DNA of 64,000 nucleotides from positions 372,001-436,000 of the forward strand of contig SVEE01000001.1 of NCBI GenBank assembly GCA_015057525.1. The letters run 5' to 3'. The stretch is from Lachnospiraceae bacterium. GTDB taxonomy: Bacteria > Bacillota > Clostridia > Lachnospirales > Lachnospiraceae. Positions 54,739-63,301 of the stretch are shown piece by piece. The position numbers were made by a program, and so were the translations under genes. Position 1 is the first letter of the stretch. Each line of letters opens with the position of its first letter. The notes under the pieces were generated by a model, which saw nothing but the letters and a program-made list of their open reading frames with translations, was not told the origin of the DNA and made no database searches.

Positions 54739-56112
54739 TTAGTGAACGTCGTTAGGGTCACCAACCATAGCATCTGCTGGAATTTCGCCTTCCTTTGGAG
54801 CCTTAACCAATAAAAGTGAGAGGAGTAAAGCTACAATGTAAAGAGCTATAGTTGCATATAATACGTACTGATAACCTGTTGGGTTAACCATTACAATTTC
54901 ACCGTGATCGATTACCGCGTTACCTGCTTTGTCAAGTAATGGGATTTCCTCACCGAATGTTTTAACAATCCAAGTAGCCATCTGGTTACCTGTAAGACCT
55001 GCAAATGCCCAAGCTGAAAGTGTAATACCGTGTAATGCACTTATGCTTCCCATACCGTAGTGGTCAGAGAGAAGTGTAGGAACATTTGAGAAACCACCGC
55101 CGTATCCTGCATTTACCATGAAGATAAGTGCAAGAACTAAGATAGTAAGACCAGTGCTTCCGTTACCCTTTTCAATACCGCTTGTAAGAATAGTAGCAGC
55201 AGTAAGAGCGATTGAGATAACGAATATTAACTTGTAAATTGTGTTTCTATCCTTCATACTATCAGCCCAAGCGGAGAAACCAAGACGTCCACCTGCGTTG
55301 AAGATAGCTGAAACAGTCGAGATAATACCAACTGAAGCTGCAAGTCCGATACACTTAACAATCATTTTCTCCTGAGAGATAAGTGCAAGACCACAAGTAA
55401 TGTTAATGTAGAACATTAACCAGATACCGATATAGTTACCAATTTTTCTTGTCTTAATAACAGAGAAGATACTCTTCTTTGCTTCCTTGCCCTGTGGCTC
55501 AACCCAACCTGCTGGCTTATGTAAAAGAAGGTGACCTGTGAACATCATTACGAAGTATACACAAGCTAAAATCCAGAACATCTTGTAGATACCTGTCTCA
55601 CCAAGCTTATCAAGTAAAGTCTGCATAATAGGAGAAGCAATTGCCTTAGCAGCACCGAAACCTGCTACTGCAAGACCTGTTGCAAGTCCCTTTCTATCCT
55701 TGAACCAAAGCATAAGAGTCTTAACAGGTGAAAGATATCCTGTACCGAGACCGATACCCATGATAAGACCATAGCAGAGGTAAATACCAATAAGAGCAAC
55801 TAAGTTGTGCTGATGCTGACCACCATACCAAATAAAGAAACCAGTTCCAGCCATACCTACTGAGAAGCAGATAGTAGCGATAAGAGAAGACTTGTGAATA
55901 TCCTTCTCAACAACATTACCAAGGAATGCAGCTGACATACCGAGGAAGAAGATTGCTAAACTGAATGCCCACTCAGTTGCACCCTTTGACCAATCGATGT
56001 AGTCTGCGATTTCCTGACTGAAAATAGACCAACAGTAAACTGTACCGATACTACAATGGAGTAAAAGTGCAGGGATTGCTGCGCTGACCCATTTGTTCTT
56101 TGGTTTTCCCAT
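54739..56112 (-). CDS. OFA family MFS transporter
   Basis: A 457-residue protein with twelve predicted membrane helices. It starts GKPKNKWVSAAIPALLLHCSIGTVYCWSIF and has GLIMGIGLGTGYLSPVKTLMLWF, which are typical of the oxalate/formate antiporter family. The substrate is probably a small carboxylate, but the family is broad. I chose the start at 56110-56112 because AAAGGTGA lies five bases upstream on the minus strand; the longer in-frame start at 56136 overlaps leader structure. It is monocistronic, with a 120-base structured leader. Confidence 0.88.
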   Translation of the reverse strand: MGKPKNKWVSAAIPALLLHCSIGTVYCWSIFSQEIADYIDWSKGATEWAFSLAIFFLGMSAAFLGNVVEKDIHKSSLIATICFSVGMAGTGFFIWYGGQHQHNLVALIGIYLCYGLIMGIGLGTGYLSPVKTLMLWFKDRKGLATGLAVAGFGAAKAIASPIMQTLLDKLGETGIYKMFWILACVYFVMMFTGHLLLHKPAGWVEPQGKEAKKSIFSVIKTRKIGNYIGIWLMFYINITCGLALISQEKMIVKCIGLAASVGIISTVSAIFNAGGRLGFSAWADSMKDRNTIYKLIFVISIALTAATILTSGIEKGNGSTGLTILVLALIFMVNAGYGGGFSNVPTLLSDHYGMGSISALHGITLSAWAFAGLTGNQMATWIVKTFGEEIPLLDKAGNAVIDHGEIVMVNPTGYQYVLYATIALYIVALLLSLLLVKAPKEGEIPADAMVGDPNDVH

Positions 56113-56232
56113 ATAAATCACCTTTGCAAAATGCACAAAAAAAATGTGCGTCGCCTTTATTTAATTTTTCGAGACTGAAATGTCGGCGACTGCATTATCC
56201 TTTCTCCATTTACACATTTCAGCCCAAACAAT
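56113..56232 (-). promoter_or_regulatory. Structured 5' leader of the OFA transporter with possible pseudoknot
   Basis: Read on the minus strand: a 9-bp hairpin (CTGAAATGT at 56222-56214 with ACATTTCAG at 56183-56175) encloses GTCGCC at 56190-56185. That hexamer is complementary to GGCGAC at 56155-56150, which would form a pseudoknot. A GCACA-T8-TGTGC hairpin (56149-56133) then lies just before the ribosome site. This layout could be a ligand-sensing leader; no known riboswitch class is recognised. Confidence 0.4.
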
Positions 56233-56239
56233 CTTTTAT

Positions 56240-56268
56240 ATATTACTCCTATTTTCGATATATTTCAA
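56240..56268 (-). promoter_or_regulatory. SigmaA-type promoter of the OFA transporter
   Basis: On the minus strand, TTGAAA (56268-56263), a 17-base spacer and TAATAT (56245-56240). This would start the leader near 56232. Confidence 0.6.
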
Positions 56269-56309
56269 GAAAATATTATTAAAAATTAAACTTATTTTTA
56301 TAGTTTTAA

Positions 56310-56338
56310 TTGCATTTATTATTTTTTTCTAATATAAT
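56310..56338 (+). promoter_or_regulatory. SigmaA-type promoter of candidate small RNA
   Basis: TTGCAT at 56310-56315, a 17-base spacer and consensus TATAAT at 56333-56338. It points rightward, away from the MFS gene, and has no coding region immediately downstream. Confidence 0.7.
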
Positions 56339-56344
56339 ACTTAA

Positions 56345-56449
56345 AAATAGAATCTGGATTAGATTTTTTCTGCCGCCGGGTAGGAATAATATACGTCAGA
56401 CCACCATCGTTAGGCCTTAGAAGATGGAGGGGGCTGGCGATTTTTTTTG
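56345..56449 (+). ncRNA. Candidate small RNA, about 105 nt, function unknown
   Basis: A promoter (56310-56338) is followed about 110 bases later by a GC-rich hairpin (CCACCATC / GATGGAGG with flanking GCCGCC / GGCTGGC) and eight T at 56441-56448. The GC content stands out from the AT-rich surroundings. No open frame with a ribosome site fits. It is either an independent small RNA or a terminated leader for the MATE gene at 56765. I do not recognise an Rfam family. Confidence 0.5.
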
Positions 56450-56516
56450 CACAGTTATATTGACTTTGGTTGTGATATGGCAGTTGAATGATAATATAAT
56501 CAATTAATATATAATC

Positions 56517-56617
56517 GCAAACACACTGCAACGCGTTGACGAACTACCCATTAACTGCGACTAAGACGCTCAGGAATGCCTTCGCGCCTAAGTCTTAGTA
56601 ATTGGTGGATTTCGTCA
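56517..56617 (+). repeat. Imperfect long hairpin preceded by motif shared with 63.15 kb
   Basis: CGCAAACACACTGCAACGC at 56517-56535 is followed by an inverted repeat. TGACGAA (56537-56543) pairs with TTCGTCA (56611-56617), and ACTAAGAC (56560-56567) with GTCTTAGT (56592-56599), with an imperfect stretch between. A near-identical motif lies in the loop of the hairpin at 63112-63209. The remaining bases up to 56764 are AT-rich and show nothing I can name. Confidence 0.6.
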
Positions 56618-56764
56618 GTCGCTAAATACGCAGTCAAAATGTTTACACATTATATGTTTATATATGGCGACATAATATAGAATATTTAGACAAACTGTAT
56701 CTTATTAACGATGAAAATGTACAGCACCCATTTAAACGAATTAAAAACAGGAGTTTAGTAATAG

Positions 56765-58093
56765 ATGTATAAGAATATATGGTTAAAGGAATTTATTAAA
56801 TATGTTACTTTAAGTATTTTGGGGACTCTAGGGGTGTCTTGTTATATTTTAGCGGACACGTTCTTTATTTCTAAGGGGCTTGGTGTGGATGGTTTGGCTG
56901 CCCTTAATTTAGCTATTCCTGTTTATAATTTTATTTATGGAACAGGGCTTATGTTTGGCATGGGTGGAGCAACCAAGTTTTCTATATATAAGAGTCAGGG
57001 TGAATCGAGGAGAATGGATGAGTTCTTTACGGTTACTTTTTTAATAGGATTGTTTATTTCTGTTTTTTTTGTGGCTGTGGGAGTTTTTATGCCAGAACAA
57101 CTAGCAATTTTTCTTAAAGCGGATGTGAGTAAAGAGGTTCTTGTTATGACAACTACATATTTAAGATGGCTACTTGTTTTTGCACCTGCCTTTATTGCTA
57201 ATCAAATTTTGCTTTGCTTTACAAGAAATGATGGAAATCCTAAGCTGGTAATGCTGGCTATGCTAATAGGAAGCTTTTCTAATATTGTTCTGGATTATAT
57301 TTTTATTTTTCCTATGGATATGGGAATGTTTGGTGCTATATTCGCCACAGGATTGTCGCCTGTTATTAGTATCTTGGTTATGGCGCCCCATTGGTTAAGT
57401 AAGAAAAGATGTTTTAATTTGGTAAGGACTAAATTAGATATAAGTATAGTTAAGCAGGATGTATCTATAGGTGTTTCTTCTCTTATTGCCCAGGTATCTG
57501 CTGGTATTGTAATGATTATATTCAATATTCTTATTTTAGGTCATGAAGGAAATGTAGGCGTGGCTGCCTATGGTGTGATTGCAAACATAGCTCTTGTAGT
57601 AGTAGGTATATATACGGGTCTTGCCCAGGGAATTCAGCCTCTTGTAAGTGATGGCTACGGAAGAGGAGATAAGAAATACATTAAGTATATTTATAAATAT
57701 GCAATGGTTACAATGATAGGGATATCCATAGTGATTTATGCTTTACTTGTTGTATTTGCAAAGCCAGTGGTAGAGGTGTTTAACAGTGAAGGAAATATTT
57801 TGCTAAAGGAAATTGCAGAAGTTGGAATAGTGATTTATTTTACCTCAAATATATTTGTTGGTTATAATACGGTGCTGTCAACTTATTTTGCGTCTGTGGA
57901 AAGACCATTTCAGGCACAAATTATTTCCTTGTTAAGAGGATTCTTTTTGATAATTCCTATGGCATTTATTATGTCCCACTTTTTTAAGATGACAGGGATA
58001 TGGTTGGTATATCCAATAACCGAGCTTATTGTAGCTATTATAGGTTTGGCAATTAAATATGGTTATGATAAAATGAACATAATGTTGGAATAA
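56765..58093 (+). CDS. MATE family efflux transporter
   Basis: A 442-residue protein with twelve predicted membrane helices, the typical MATE start LGVSCYILADTFFISKGLG, and internal motifs ALNLAIPVYNFIYGTGLMFG and NIVLDYIFIFPMDMGMFG. It exports drugs or cationic metabolites using Na+ or H+ gradients. CAGGAG lies upstream of ATG 56765. It is distinct from the second MATE gene at 61.7 kb in sequence and length. Confidence 0.9.
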   Translation: MYKNIWLKEFIKYVTLSILGTLGVSCYILADTFFISKGLGVDGLAALNLAIPVYNFIYGTGLMFGMGGATKFSIYKSQGESRRMDEFFTVTFLIGLFISVFFVAVGVFMPEQLAIFLKADVSKEVLVMTTTYLRWLLVFAPAFIANQILLCFTRNDGNPKLVMLAMLIGSFSNIVLDYIFIFPMDMGMFGAIFATGLSPVISILVMAPHWLSKKRCFNLVRTKLDISIVKQDVSIGVSSLIAQVSAGIVMIIFNILILGHEGNVGVAAYGVIANIALVVVGIYTGLAQGIQPLVSDGYGRGDKKYIKYIYKYAMVTMIGISIVIYALLVVFAKPVVEVFNSEGNILLKEIAEVGIVIYFTSNIFVGYNTVLSTYFASVERPFQAQIISLLRGFFLIIPMAFIMSHFFKMTGIWLVYPITELIVAIIGLAIKYGYDKMNIMLE

Positions 58094-58122
58094 TATAAAA
58101 AAGTAAATGAAAGAGTGGTTTA

Positions 58123-58785
58123 ATGCAATATTTCATATCATTTTTAGAAGGAATAATAACATTTATATCCCCATGTCTGCTGCCTATGCTACCGATTTAT
58201 ATTTCCTATTTTGCAGGAGGTAAGGAGAGAAAGCTTGGCAAAACTGTAAAATGTGCCATGGGCTTTGTAATTGGATTTACTGTTATATTTGTGATGATGG
58301 GGGCTTTAGCTGGCTCCATAGGAAGCTTTCTAAAGGAGCATCAGACTATTGTAAATATAGTATCAGGCATAATAGTGATTGTTTTTGGACTTAATTATGT
58401 TGGACTTTTTAAGATTAATATATTTAAAGGTAACAAAAAAAGTCTGGAAACTGACAATATGGGATTTATATCATCTATATTGTTTGGAGTAATATTTTCA
58501 ATAGGCTGGACACCTTGTGTTGGTGCATTTTTAGGTTCAGCCCTTATGCTAGCTTCACAGCAGGGACAGGTTATGACAGGTATGCTTATGCTGCTTTGTT
58601 ATTCTCTTGGACTTGGTATTCCATTTGTTTTAAGCGCGGTGCTTATTGATAAACTTAAAGGTACATTTGATTTTATTAAGAAAAATTACAAGGTAATCAA
58701 TTTGGTATGTGGATGCTTGCTTATAGTAATTGGAGTTATGATGGCAACGGGTACTTTGGGAAGATTACTTGCGATTCTTGGATAA
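58123..58785 (+). CDS. ccdA: CcdA-type thiol-disulfide membrane transporter
   Basis: A 220-residue, six-helix membrane protein that passes electrons from cytoplasmic thioredoxin to external thiols. The redox cysteines are in ISPCLLPMLPIYISYFAGG (about residue 19) and SIGWTPCVGAFLGSAL (about residue 130). The next gene encodes an extracytoplasmic thioredoxin-like protein, its likely electron acceptor. Confidence 0.92.
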   Translation: MQYFISFLEGIITFISPCLLPMLPIYISYFAGGKERKLGKTVKCAMGFVIGFTVIFVMMGALAGSIGSFLKEHQTIVNIVSGIIVIVFGLNYVGLFKINIFKGNKKSLETDNMGFISSILFGVIFSIGWTPCVGAFLGSALMLASQQGQVMTGMLMLLCYSLGLGIPFVLSAVLIDKLKGTFDFIKKNYKVINLVCGCLLIVIGVMMATGTLGRLLAILG

Positions 58786-58794
58786 GGAGTATAT

Positions 58795-59421
58795 ATGAAA
58801 AAGAAGATAGGGTTAATTTTGCTTGTGTTGGCATTTGCTGGTATTATTATTGGTGCCTCAATCCTCTATAATAAATTAAGTAAAGAGGAAAATAAAAATA
58901 CACTTGTAACTAATCAGGACACACAAACACAGGAGATTTCAGATACGGAAGTAACTGAATCTGATGAAACACAGGAAAACACTGAAGAAACTCAGCAGGA
59001 GTATAATCCTGCTCCAGATTTTACTGTTATTGACAAGGATGGGAATAGGGTGAGCTTGTCTGATTTTAGCGGTAAGCCGGTAGTAATTAATTTTTGGGCA
59101 AGCTGGTGTGGACCATGTCAGTCTGAGATGCCTGATTTTAATGAAGCGTATATCCAGTATAAGGATGATATTGAATTTATGATGATTAATATTACTGATG
59201 GAATGAGAGAGACATTAGATTCAGCTAAGTCTTTTGTTGATAGTACGGAATATGTATTTCCTGTATATTTTGATACAGAGTTAAGTGCATCTTCTGTTTA
59301 CAACACATATTCCATCCCCGTCACTTACTTTGTAAATGGTGAAGGTGAACTTGTTGCCTATGGAGTAGGTGCTATGGATGCCGAAACTTTACAGAAAGGT
59401 ATTGATATGATAACAGAATAG
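58795..59421 (+). CDS. TlpA/ResA-like membrane-anchored thioredoxin
   Basis: A 208-residue protein with an N-terminal membrane anchor (about 5-24), a Thr/Glu-rich linker (about 32-66) and a thioredoxin domain (about 70-208) with the active site [15 protein letters not shown] (CGPC) and cis-Pro in YSIPVTYFV. It faces outside and reduces disulfides in exported proteins, fed by CcdA nine bases upstream. Confidence 0.92.
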   Translation: MKKKIGLILLVLAFAGIIIGASILYNKLSKEENKNTLVTNQDTQTQEISDTEVTESDETQENTEETQQEYNPAPDFTVIDKDGNRVSLSDFSGKPVVINFWASWCGPCQSEMPDFNEAYIQYKDDIEFMMINITDGMRETLDSAKSFVDSTEYVFPVYFDTELSASSVYNTYSIPVTYFVNGEGELVAYGVGAMDAETLQKGIDMITE

Positions 59422-59428
59422 AACGTTG

Positions 59429-59463
59429 ACAAGTGTATCCCGTAAGAGATACACTTGTTTTAT
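59429..59463 (+). terminator. Intrinsic terminator after ccdA-tlpA
   Basis: An 11-bp stem ACAAGTGTATC / GATACACTTGT with an 8-base loop and a T-rich tail. Confidence 0.8.
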
Positions 59464-59498
59464 ATGGGAATATTATTATGTTGAATGGAGGAAACGGT

Positions 59499-60626
59499 AT
59501 GGTTTATAAGAAATTTCAAGATAAAGAATTGTCTGCACTGGGAATGGGGGCAATGAGACTTCCAGTGTTGGATGGAGATAACAGTAAAATAGATGAAGAA
59601 AAGACTGCTGAAATGGTAGATTATGCTATGAAGCAGGGAATTAATTATTATGATACAGCTTGGGGATACCATGATGGTATGTCTGAAATAGTTATGGGTA
59701 AGCTTCTAAACAAATATCCTAGGGAAAGTTATTACATAGCAACCAAATTTCCTGGATATGATGTAAGTAATATGACAAAGGTTGAAGAAATATTTGAGAA
59801 GCAGCTTGAAAAAACAGGAATGGAATACTTCGATTTTTATTTATTCCACAATGTTTGTGAGCTTAATATTGACGGATATCTTGACGAGAAGAACGGCATA
59901 TTTGAATATCTTATGAAGCAGAAGGAAAATGGTCGTATTAAGCATCTTGGATTTTCTGTTCATGGTTCCTATGAAACTATGAAACGTTTTATGGATGCTT
60001 ACGGTCATGCTATGGAGTTTTGTCAGATACAGCTTAACTACATCGACCTAGATTTTCAGAATGCAAAAGCGAAGATAGAGATGTTAAGAGAATATAATAT
60101 ACCTATATGGGTTATGGAGCCTTTAAGAGGTGGTAAGCTTGCCAAATTATCTGATGAATATGAAGATAGATTAAGAAGCTTAAGACCTGATGAAAAGACA
60201 CCTGCATGGGCATTTAGATTCCTACAGACTATACCTGAAGTAACTATGACATTGTCGGGTATGTCTAACTTTGAGCAGCTTAAGGAAAATATTGATACAT
60301 ATCAGGAAGATAAGCCACTTAATGATGAAGAGTACAAAGAATTAATGGATATTGCAGATAATATGGTAAAGAAAATTGCTCTTCCATGTACGGCGTGTAG
60401 ATATTGTACAACACATTGTCCTAAAGGACTTAATATTCCAGAATTACTTGAGCTATATAATGAGCATATATTTACAGGTGGAGGTTTCCTTGCAAGCTTT
60501 TCCTTAAATGCAATGCCTAAGGAGAAGTGGCCTCAGGAATGTTTAGGATGTAGACAGTGTGAAGCTGTTTGCCCACAGAACATAAAGATTTCAGATGCTC
60601 TTAAGGATTTTGTTAATAAGCTTTAA
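59499..60626 (+). CDS. Aldo/keto reductase with C-terminal ferredoxin domain
   Basis: A 375-residue protein. The AKR barrel (about 1-270) begins YKKFQDKELSALGMGAMRLP and has GINYYDTAWGYHDG with the catalytic Asp and Tyr and IKHLGFSVHGSYE. A C-terminal 4Fe-4S region contains CTACRYCTTHCPKGLNIPE and CLGCRQCEAVCPQNIKI. This fusion is common in anaerobes, where electrons may come from ferredoxin. ATG 59499 has TGGAGG seven bases upstream; a start at 59433 is unlikely because it lies in the preceding terminator. Substrate unknown. Confidence 0.9.
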   Translation: MVYKKFQDKELSALGMGAMRLPVLDGDNSKIDEEKTAEMVDYAMKQGINYYDTAWGYHDGMSEIVMGKLLNKYPRESYYIATKFPGYDVSNMTKVEEIFEKQLEKTGMEYFDFYLFHNVCELNIDGYLDEKNGIFEYLMKQKENGRIKHLGFSVHGSYETMKRFMDAYGHAMEFCQIQLNYIDLDFQNAKAKIEMLREYNIPIWVMEPLRGGKLAKLSDEYEDRLRSLRPDEKTPAWAFRFLQTIPEVTMTLSGMSNFEQLKENIDTYQEDKPLNDEEYKELMDIADNMVKKIALPCTACRYCTTHCPKGLNIPELLELYNEHIFTGGGFLASFSLNAMPKEKWPQECLGCRQCEAVCPQNIKISDALKDFVNKL

Positions 60627-60656
60627 TTATATGACTTGTTGAAAGGAGTGGATTAT

Positions 60657-61241
60657 ATGACAGACACAAAAATAATTTCTAACAAATATACTATGCCAAT
60701 ACTTTCTGTTAAGGCAAAAACTATAGTTACAGTAGTATCAGTTGCATTGGCTATATTATTGCCTCAGCTTGTGCATATGATAGGAATATCATTAGGAAGT
60801 GGCAGTGCTCTTGGTGAGATAATTCTTCCAATGCATTTGCCAGTTATTTTGGCCGGCTTGGTAGCAGGTCCTTACGTTGGATTAATCACAGGGTTTTTAG
60901 CCCCAATAATAAGCTTTGGCATTACTGGTATGCCAGGTATGGTGATACTCCCATTTATAACTATTGAATTAGCTGTGTATGGCTTTTTGGCAGGTGTCAT
61001 GAGTAATGTTAAAATTAATGTTATGAGTAAGGTGTTAATTGCTCAAATAGTTGGAAGAGTAGTTCGTGCACTTGCTATACTGGCAGCAGTTTATATTATG
61101 GGAAATAATGCGGTTAAGGTATCTATAATTTGGACTAGTATAAAAACTGGTTTTGTTGGTATTATCTTACAGTGGGCATTAATCCCTGTAGTTGTTATGA
61201 TAGTTAGAAAGGTAATTGATAATGAAAGAAGTGCTAACTAA
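60657..61241 (+). CDS. ECF transporter S component
   Basis: A 194-residue membrane protein with about six helices and the ECF S-component pattern GEIILPMHLPVILAGLVAGP followed by GFLAPIISFGITGMPG. It binds a vitamin or related micronutrient and works with a shared EcfAA'T module, not present here. AAGGAG precedes ATG 60657. It overlaps the next gene by 20 bases. The specificity cannot be told from sequence. Confidence 0.88.
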   Translation: MTDTKIISNKYTMPILSVKAKTIVTVVSVALAILLPQLVHMIGISLGSGSALGEIILPMHLPVILAGLVAGPYVGLITGFLAPIISFGITGMPGMVILPFITIELAVYGFLAGVMSNVKINVMSKVLIAQIVGRVVRALAILAAVYIMGNNAVKVSIIWTSIKTGFVGIILQWALIPVVVMIVRKVIDNERSAN

Positions 61242-61644
61242 AGCAAAAAATATCCTAGAAGAAGATGGTTACACATGTGTAATAATTAAGTATGGACATA
61301 AATATACCAGCAGAGATAGAGGCGTGAAGCCGTTGCTTGAATATATTGATAAGAAGATTGACTTAGAGGGTGCCTTTGCCGCTGATAAGGTGGTGGGTAA
61401 GGCAGCAGCATATTTATATGTTCTTCTTAAAGTTGAGGAAGTATACGCAGGGATAATAAGTAAGCCTGCATACGAGGTTTTTCATAAGTATGGTATTAAA
61501 GCTTACTATGACCAGATGGTTGTGGCAATTCGCAACCGCGAGGACAATGGATATTGTCCTATGGAGTCTGCTGTTATGGATATTGATAATCCACAGGATG
61601 CTTTAGATGCGATTATAGAAACTAAGAAAAAATTAGAAAAATAA
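61222..61644 (+). CDS. DUF1893 domain protein
   Basis: A 140-residue cytosolic protein starting KEVLTKAKNILEEDGYTCVI, with SRDRGVKPLLEYIDKK, ADKVVGKAAAYLYVLLKVEEV and CPMESAVMDIDNP, the conserved blocks of DUF1893. Structures place it near the cytidine deaminase fold, but its reaction is unknown. ATG 61222 has AAAGG nine bases upstream and lies inside the ECF S-component gene, which suggests a functional link with it. Confidence 0.85.
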   Translation: MKEVLTKAKNILEEDGYTCVIIKYGHKYTSRDRGVKPLLEYIDKKIDLEGAFAADKVVGKAAAYLYVLLKVEEVYAGIISKPAYEVFHKYGIKAYYDQMVVAIRNREDNGYCPMESAVMDIDNPQDALDAIIETKKKLEK

Positions 61645-61667
61645 GCACTTCTTCAGTAGGTGAAGAT

Positions 61668-63068
61668 ATGTTTAAGGAATTTAAAAGAAAATTTATTGGT
61701 GATAAGGACTTTTATAAATACATATTGCTTCTTGCCCTTCCAATGATTGCACAAAATGCTATCACCAGTTTTGTAAGCTTTCTTGACAATATAATGGTAG
61801 GAAAAATAGGAACAGAGCAAATGTCAGGTGTTGCTATTGTCAACCAGCTCATGTTCGTATTTAACATATGTATTTTTGGTGGTGTTTCAGGAGCAGGAAT
61901 ATTTGGAACTCAGTTTTATGGCAAGGGTGATCACGAGGGTCAGAAATATACATTTAGATTTAAAATATATATTTCCTTGATAATAAGTGCTATTGCTATG
62001 TTGTTGTTTCATTTTGCTGGAACGAAGCTTATTAATTTATATTTGAGTGACAGTGGCGATGTAGGAGATATTGAGCTCGCTCTTAATTTTGGAGAAGAGT
62101 ATCTGGCTATAATGATGATTGGGCTTATTCCTTTCGCAATAACTCAGGCATATATTAGTTCAATAAGAGAAACAGGACACACTCTTGTTCCTATGCTTGC
62201 GGGAATTGCAGCTATGCTTACCAATCTGGTGCTTGATATAATTCTTATATTTGGAGTTGGTGAGATTCCTGCACTTGGAGTAGAAGGTGCAGCTATCGCA
62301 ACTGTAGTCGCCAGATTTGTTGAGTTTGGTATAGTAATAATATGGACTCACACTCACAGTAACAAGAATAAATACATTATTGGTGCCTATAGAAGTCCTG
62401 AAATACCAGGTGGTATATTAAAGGATATTCTCCTGACAGGAACCCCTCTTATGGTTAATGAGATGCTTTGGGCATCTGGCATGGCTGTTATAGCTCAGTG
62501 TTATGCGGTTAGAGGACTTGAGGTTGTGGCAGCACAGAATATTTCATCCACCATAACTAATTTGTTTAATGTTGTTTATATTCAGCTTGGCTCATGTATC
62601 GCTATTGTGGTAGGGCAGCATTTAGGTGCAGGAAGAATTCAAAAGGCGAAGGATGTTGCAAGGAAAATGATATTCTTCAGTGTTGTTTGCTGTATGCTTG
62701 TGGCAGCAGTGATGGTATTTGTGGGAGGTTTCTTCCCTGATATTTACGAGACAGAGGAGAGTATAAAAGCACTTGCCAGAACGTTTATAACAATATCAGC
62801 ATTTGCAATGCCAGTATGCGCATTTTGCCATTGCTGTTATTTTACTTTGCGTTCGGGTGGTAAAACAATTATTACTTTCCTGTTCGACAGTGTATATACA
62901 TGGGCTCTTGTAATACCATTTGCAACATTTCTCGCGAAATACACAGGGCTTGGAATTGCATTAGTTTTTCTACTTGTGCAATGTATGGAGATTATAAAGG
63001 CAATAATAGGATTTTTCATGGTGAGAAGTGGAATATGGCTTCAAAATATCGTAGAAAAGGAAGTGTAG
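61668..63068 (+). CDS. MATE family efflux transporter
   Basis: A 466-residue protein with twelve predicted helices. It has LLALPMIAQNAITSFVSFLDNIMVGKIG, MATE-typical VAIVNQLMFVFNICIFGGVSG, and LTNLVLDIILIFGVGEIPALGVEG. The C-terminal helices are complete. AGGTGA precedes ATG 61668. It follows the DUF1893 gene by 23 bases and may share its transcript. It is followed by a large hairpin at 63112-63209 rather than a normal terminator. Confidence 0.92.
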   Translation: MFKEFKRKFIGDKDFYKYILLLALPMIAQNAITSFVSFLDNIMVGKIGTEQMSGVAIVNQLMFVFNICIFGGVSGAGIFGTQFYGKGDHEGQKYTFRFKIYISLIISAIAMLLFHFAGTKLINLYLSDSGDVGDIELALNFGEEYLAIMMIGLIPFAITQAYISSIRETGHTLVPMLAGIAAMLTNLVLDIILIFGVGEIPALGVEGAAIATVVARFVEFGIVIIWTHTHSNKNKYIIGAYRSPEIPGGILKDILLTGTPLMVNEMLWASGMAVIAQCYAVRGLEVVAAQNISSTITNLFNVVYIQLGSCIAIVVGQHLGAGRIQKAKDVARKMIFFSVVCCMLVAAVMVFVGGFFPDIYETEESIKALARTFITISAFAMPVCAFCHCCYFTLRSGGKTIITFLFDSVYTWALVIPFATFLAKYTGLGIALVFLLVQCMEIIKAIIGFFMVRSGIWLQNIVEKEV

Positions 63069-63111
63069 GTGTTCCTATAATACGGGAATAGGGCGTAAAA
63101 AGGGACGTACA

Positions 63112-63209
63112 AGACATAGTATAACAACATGCCCCATCAATATATAAATGCAAACCACTGCAACGCTTGGTTATTATATATTGATGGGGCATGTTGTTAT
63201 GCTATGGCT
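63112..63209. repeat. 98-bp near-perfect hairpin element
   Basis: Two 36-bp arms (63112-63147 and 63174-63209) pair with only two mismatches, including 27 contiguous perfect pairs. The 26-base loop contains TGCAAACCACTGCAACGC, also found near-identically at 56517. The arms are AT-rich at the tip with a GCCCC core. There is no T run as in a standard terminator and no transposase. It may be a MITE-like repeat or a long RNA hairpin that acts as a transcript end or RNase III site. Confidence 0.8.
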
Positions 63210-63224
63210 TATATTATTCAAAAG

Positions 63225-63253
63225 TTGAAACTTTAGGCTTAAAAAGGTATAAT
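63225..63253 (+). promoter_or_regulatory. SigmaA-type promoter of Lon-like protease gene
   Basis: TTGAAA at 63225-63230, a 17-base spacer and TATAAT at 63248-63253, lying 48 bases upstream of ATG 63302. Confidence 0.75.
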
Positions 63254-63301
63254 ATTTATATATAAATTAACACATAAATTCCACCAAGGAGGTACACGAT
63301 T

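Noticed and set aside
56339-56449. SRP RNA, ZTP, THF or guanidine riboswitch identity for the GC-rich RNA
   Set aside because: The conserved cores of these classes were not found; only a promoter, hairpin and T run are supported.
56517-63170. The two copies of the ACTGCAACGC motif as att sites of an integrated element
   Set aside because: No integrase or transposase lies between them, and the genes between are ordinary metabolic and transport genes. The copies are also embedded in different hairpins.
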